DNA of 64,000 nt from Bifidobacterium subtile (GTDB lineage Bacteria; Actinomycetota; Actinomycetes; Actinomycetales; Bifidobacteriaceae): positions 62,001 through 126,000 of the forward strand of contig NZ_JGZR01000008.1 in assembly GCF_000741775.1 (NCBI RefSeq), in the 5' to 3' direction. Under the pieces are notes generated by a model. That model was given only the letters and a program-made list of their open reading frames with translations. It did no database searches and was not told the origin of the DNA. The position numbers and the translations under genes were made by a program. Shown one piece after another: positions 62,313-64,000 of this stretch; the first letter of the stretch is position 1; the number at the start of each line of letters is the position of its first letter.

Positions 62313-63716
62313 TTACAGGTCTTCCAGGCTTGAGATCGTGCCGCGAATCGCAGTCGCAGCGGCCACGATCGGCGAGGACAGATGCGTGCGCGCGCCCTTG
62401 CCCTGACGGCCTTCGAAGTTGCGGTTCGAGGTCGAGATCGAGCGCTCGCCCGGCACCATCTTGTCCGCGTTCATGCCCAGGCACATCGAGCATCCGGCGT
62501 TGCGCCACTCGGCGCCGAAGTCGGTGAAGATCTTGTCCAAACCTTCCTGCTCCGCCTGCAGCCGCACGCGCGAGGAGGCGGGAACGACCAGCACGCGGTG
62601 AATCGACTTCGCCTTGTGATGGCCTTTCATGATCTTCGCCGCCGTGCGCAAGTCCTCGATGCGGCCGTTGGTGCATGAGCCGATGAACACCGTATCGACC
62701 GCGATGTCCTTGATCGGCATGCCCGGCGTAAGCCCCATGTACTCGATGGCCGACGTAGCCGAAGCCCGGGCATTGGCGTCCGGAATCTCCTGAGGCACCG
62801 GCACATTCGCGGTGATCGGCAAGCCCTGGCCGGGGTTCGTGCCCCAGGTCACGACCGGCGCGAGGTCGCTGGCGTTCAGATTCACAGTCCTATCGAACAC
62901 GGCGTCGTCATCGGTCTTGAGCGTCTTCCAGTATTCGAGCGCCTGATCCCACATCTCGCCTTCAGGAGCGTGAGGACGGCCTTTGAGATATTCGAACGTC
63001 GTCTCGTCCGGCGCGATCATACCGGCGCGTGCGCCGCCCTCGATGGACATGTTGCACATGGTCATGCGCGCTTCCATCGACAGCTTGCGAATCGCCTCAC
63101 CACGGTACTCAAGCACATGGCCCTGGCCGCCGCCGGTGCCGATCTTCGCGATAATCGCGAGGATGATGTCCTTCGAGGTCACGCCTGCCGGCAGCTCGCC
63201 GTCCACGTTGATGGCCATCGTTTTGAAGGGCTTCAACGAAAGCGTCTGCGTGGCCATCACATGCTCGACCTCGGAGGTGCCGATGCCGAAGGCAAGCGCG
63301 CCGAAAGCCCCATGCGTCGAAGTGTGCGAATCGCCGCACACGATGGTCATGCCGGGCTGCGTCAGTCCCAGAATCGGCGCGAAGGCGTGCACGATGCCCT
63401 GATCGGCATCGCCCAAGCCGTGCAGACGCACGCCGAACTCCTTGCAGTTGCGTTCCAAGGTCTGCAGCTGCAGCGCGGAGGTCTTGTCCGGGTTGGGGCG
63501 GTCGATGTTGGCCGTCGGCGTGTTGTGATCCTCGGTGGCGATGAGCTGATCGATGTGGCGCGGCTTGCGCCCGGCGAGCCGCAGGCCCTCGAACGCCTGG
63601 GGACTGGTCACCTCGTGCATCAGCATCAGATCGATGTACAGCAGATCGGGGGCGCCGTTTTCTCCCCGCCGCACCAAATGGTCGGCCCATACCTTCTCAG
63701 CCAATGTGGTTCCCAT
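62313..63716 (-). CDS. leuC: 3-isopropylmalate dehydratase large subunit
   Basis: 467 residues from the ATG at 63716 (AAAGGAGA upstream). The three iron-sulfur cluster cysteines are in [11 protein letters not shown] and [10 protein letters not shown], and [39 protein letters not shown] and the C-terminal [15 protein letters not shown] are present. Isomerises 2- to 3-isopropylmalate with LeuD. Divergent from a partial IclR-type regulator. Confidence 0.97.
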   Translation of the reverse strand: MGTTLAEKVWADHLVRRGENGAPDLLYIDLMLMHEVTSPQAFEGLRLAGRKPRHIDQLIATEDHNTPTANIDRPNPDKTSALQLQTLERNCKEFGVRLHGLGDADQGIVHAFAPILGLTQPGMTIVCGDSHTSTHGAFGALAFGIGTSEVEHVMATQTLSLKPFKTMAINVDGELPAGVTSKDIILAIIAKIGTGGGQGHVLEYRGEAIRKLSMEARMTMCNMSIEGGARAGMIAPDETTFEYLKGRPHAPEGEMWDQALEYWKTLKTDDDAVFDRTVNLNASDLAPVVTWGTNPGQGLPITANVPVPQEIPDANARASATSAIEYMGLTPGMPIKDIAVDTVFIGSCTNGRIEDLRTAAKIMKGHHKAKSIHRVLVVPASSRVRLQAEQEGLDKIFTDFGAEWRNAGCSMCLGMNADKMVPGERSISTSNRNFEGRQGKGARTHLSSPIVAAATAIRGTISSLEDL

Positions 63717-63867
63717 GCAGTCTCCTTTTGGACTCGCCATACACGGTTTCGCGCCTGAAAACAATTCCGGCTGCGCACTCAAACACAGCCCTTCCACAAC
63801 CGAGTATGCGAGCTTGCAGCGCGCACGAACTTTTGCGTTTCGAAATATGAGATGGCATAATCCGAAT

Positions 63868-64000
63868 ATGACTTCTTCTAGCACCCACACCGACGAGTTC
63901 GATGCGCAGTTCGGCGGCACGGCGCACGACGACCATGGCGCGACCGGGGCTGCTCGCATGGACGACGGGGAGATTCATTCGGGAGTCGGGGTGCTTGACA
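63868..64000 (+). CDS. IclR-family transcriptional regulator (partial)
   Basis: Only the first 44 codons are in the window. After an Asp/Gly/His-rich leader ([17 protein letters not shown]) the frame ends in IHSGVGVLD, where IclR helix-turn-helix domains begin (SGVGVLDRA type). Divergent from leuC with 151 bases between, the position of the regulator that controls leuCD in other actinobacteria. The GCGTTTCGAAATATG segment in between is a possible operator, unproven. Confidence 0.7.
   Translation, partial: MTSSSTHTDEFDAQFGGTAHDDHGATGAARMDDGEIHSGVGVLD

Overview
The window is 64 kb of a high-GC, Gram-positive, actinobacterial chromosome that most resembles Bifidobacterium. The evidence is the 29-residue bS22-type ribosomal protein, the four-cysteine bL28, RadA, the nusA-infB-rbfA-truB-ribF run, the circularly permuted ATP-grasp/alpha-E protein next to a transglutaminase, and leuC-leuD close to murA, plsC and gpsA. 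The genus is inferred from gene content and order; no database search was run.

Layout. 0-6 kb: RNase HI with a long tail, rpiA, tpx, bS22, a small membrane protein and radA. 6-9.3 kb: a four-gene ABC importer of the glycine betaine/choline (OpuC) type. 9.7-12.7 kb: a flavin disulfide oxidoreductase, a flavodoxin-fold NAD(P)H dehydrogenase and a TetR regulator with a tandem palindromic operator. 13-21 kb: a minus-strand run of information genes (nusA, infB, rbfA, truB, ribF). 21-30 kb: a lipoprotein, tRNA-Ser(CGA), transglutaminase and ATP-grasp/alpha-E, truA, recG and rpmB. 30-37.7 kb: a PfkB-type kinase relative, a beta-propeller lactonase, a Mbeg1-like hydrolase, an adenine deaminase-type enzyme, MscS and a CPBP protease.

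39.3-50.4 kb holds an eleven-gene catabolic island: an SsuABC-type importer, an Asp/Glu-racemase/maleate-isomerase-fold enzyme, two amidohydrolases, two amidase-signature enzymes, a short-chain dehydrogenase, a cyclase-family hydrolase and a GntR/FadR regulator. Three copies of a TGGT-N3-ACCA operator control it. It sits between gpsA and ddl, which are normally neighbours in Actinobacteria, so it looks like an insertion. The enzyme set resembles nitrogen-ring degradation (triazine, hydantoin or pyrimidine type), but the substrate cannot be read from the sequence. This is the best candidate for an undescribed system.

50.9-64 kb returns to core genes (gpsA, plsC, murA, a dihydroorotate dehydrogenase-like gene, leuD, leuC and the start of an IclR regulator). 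A TetR/MFS efflux pair with a shared operator and a DUF559-type protein are embedded among them. The intergenic DNA holds several repeat structures: a 70-bp dispersed repeat (two copies), two loci with paired CTAAT motifs at 20-bp period facing each other, a roughly 206-bp nested inverted repeat, three tandem repeats of about 84 bp, and four tandem 16-bp units. Several housekeeping proteins carry lineage-type low-complexity insertions.
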